Positions 43,925-44,569 of a stretch of 44,569 nucleotides of DNA are shown piece after piece. Source of the stretch: a bacterium (GTDB lineage Bacteria > Bacteroidota > Bacteroidia > NS11-12g > UBA9320). Numbering within the stretch: the stretch's first letter is position 1; each line of letters begins with the position of its first letter. The notes beneath the pieces were generated by a model, which had not been told where the DNA came from, made no database searches, and saw only the letters and a program-made list of their open reading frames with translations. The stretch covers positions 38,955 through 83,523 of the forward strand of contig JAAEYY010000003.1 in NCBI GenBank assembly GCA_018223105.1. The letters run 5' to 3'. Position numbers and translations under genes: made by a program.

Positions 43925-44569
43925 ATGAGTAATAATAAGTCGACTGAAATACTAAAAAAGTTGCTTCCGGTATACCTAGCTCTTGCCTTGTTTTACGGAG
44001 CCTTTACTTTTCTAACTCATTACAACTCCCTACCTCGCGGGGTTCATCAGTGGGCACAAGCAGATCGATATGCAATCTCGGAACGGTATTTAGAGGGCAG
44101 AGACTTTCTGGATCCCGCTACCTATTCTATTATATCCGACGAGGGCGCTGTTGGCGTGGAACTCCCTCTTATTCAGTATGTTTCAGCAAAAATTGCTCAA
44201 ACTTTTTCCATTTGCGATTTATTACCTGAAATTTACAGAACCCTGAGTTTCCTATTGGTATTACTGGGCTTTATGATGTTTACAAGGAGGTTTATCGACA
44301 ATACTCGCTTCCGAAATTTCTTAGTCATTATAATTCTCATTAGTTCGCCAATATTTTTATTTTACGGTCATAATTTCTTGCCTGATGCCGCTTCTTTTGG
44401 TTTGGTGATGTTAGCACTGGGGCTGATGCCGTATAAACCCGGTTTTCGCTACATTCCGGTCTTTATTATTCTTGCCATTGCCAGCTTGATCAAAACTTCT
44501 TCCGGGATTTACCTACTCGGAGTGCTTGCTTATATTTTTATTCAGACGCTGAGAAAAAAGATCTACATC
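43925..44569 (+). CDS. Integral-membrane glycosyltransferase (PMT/GT39-like), partial
   Basis: An open frame of 215 codons starts with ATG at 43925 (MSNNKSTEILKKLLPVYLAL) and runs off the window. It has at least four hydrophobic helices. The first extracytoplasmic loop carries RGVHQWAQADRYAISERYLE and, shortly after, VELPLIQYVSAKIA. This layout, with an acidic residue after the first helix and an ELP-x-x-QY motif, is typical of ArnT/PMT-type enzymes that move sugars from polyprenyl-phosphate carriers. A -7-like TAACCTTG (43906-43913, one mismatch) precedes it. It is divergent from the giant T9SS protein. The substrate is unknown. Confidence 0.8.
   Translation, partial: MSNNKSTEILKKLLPVYLALALFYGAFTFLTHYNSLPRGVHQWAQADRYAISERYLEGRDFLDPATYSIISDEGAVGVELPLIQYVSAKIAQTFSICDLLPEIYRTLSFLLVLLGFMMFTRRFIDNTRFRNFLVIIILISSPIFLFYGHNFLPDAASFGLVMLALGLMPYKPGFRYIPVFIILAIASLIKTSSGIYLLGVLAYIFIQTLRKKIYI

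Overview
The window is chromosomal DNA from a member of Bacteroidota, most likely a marine Flavobacteriales of the Cryomorphaceae/Schleiferiaceae kind. Grounds for this are the AT-rich sequence, several promoters matching the Bacteroidota -7 element TAnnTTTG, families largely confined to the phylum (DUF3127, DUF4837, a type B T9SS sorting domain, PorE-like TPR/propeller/CRD/OmpA proteins) and weak Shine-Dalgarno signals. The placement rests on gene content, not on a database search. Genes are packed tightly, and every convergent gene pair overlaps or abuts at its stop codons.

Left edge (1-1100): the 3' end of a tRNA cut by the window border, an interrupted copy of that tRNA end about 120 bp further on, GC-rich palindromes, a structured stretch ending in a terminator, a complete tRNA-Arg(ACG) on the minus strand, a small hypothetical gene, and a striking array of CTTAA motifs on a 10-bp period in front of an unknown, possibly DNA-binding protein.

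2.2-12 kb: an aspartoacylase-like hydrolase paired with a GCS2/CBS ligase-like protein; prfB (RF2) with an intact programmed +1 frameshift, coupled to a small acidic protein; cinA; and a minus-strand operon ruvB-queG-DUF389-CAP domain protein.

12-25 kb: DUF1573 protein, HtrA/DegP protease and a secreted unknown (plus strand); prfC (RF3, minus strand); an operon of lipoprotein cyclophilin, alpha/beta hydrolase, BaiN-like flavoprotein and a TPR/PD40/CRD/SPOR envelope protein; then a BNR propeller protein and a LysE-type exporter on the minus strand.

25-44.6 kb: DUF3127 protein, phosphodiesterase and a PorE-like OmpA protein in one plus-strand operon; mltD-DUF4837-purN on the minus strand; alanine dehydrogenase; yidC with two tandem 291-residue TPR paralogues; recQ with two GT4-type glycosyltransferases; a giant SBBP/Ig-like adhesin-like protein with a type B T9SS signal; and the start of an integral-membrane glycosyltransferase running off the right edge.

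Most of the window is housekeeping plus cell-envelope functions. No prophage, IS, CRISPR or defence island is visible. The best candidates for something undescribed are the CTTAA array with its palindrome shared by a second promoter, the structured element near the tRNAs, and the pair of envelope proteins that share TPR/propeller/CRD modules but end in different peptidoglycan-binding domains.
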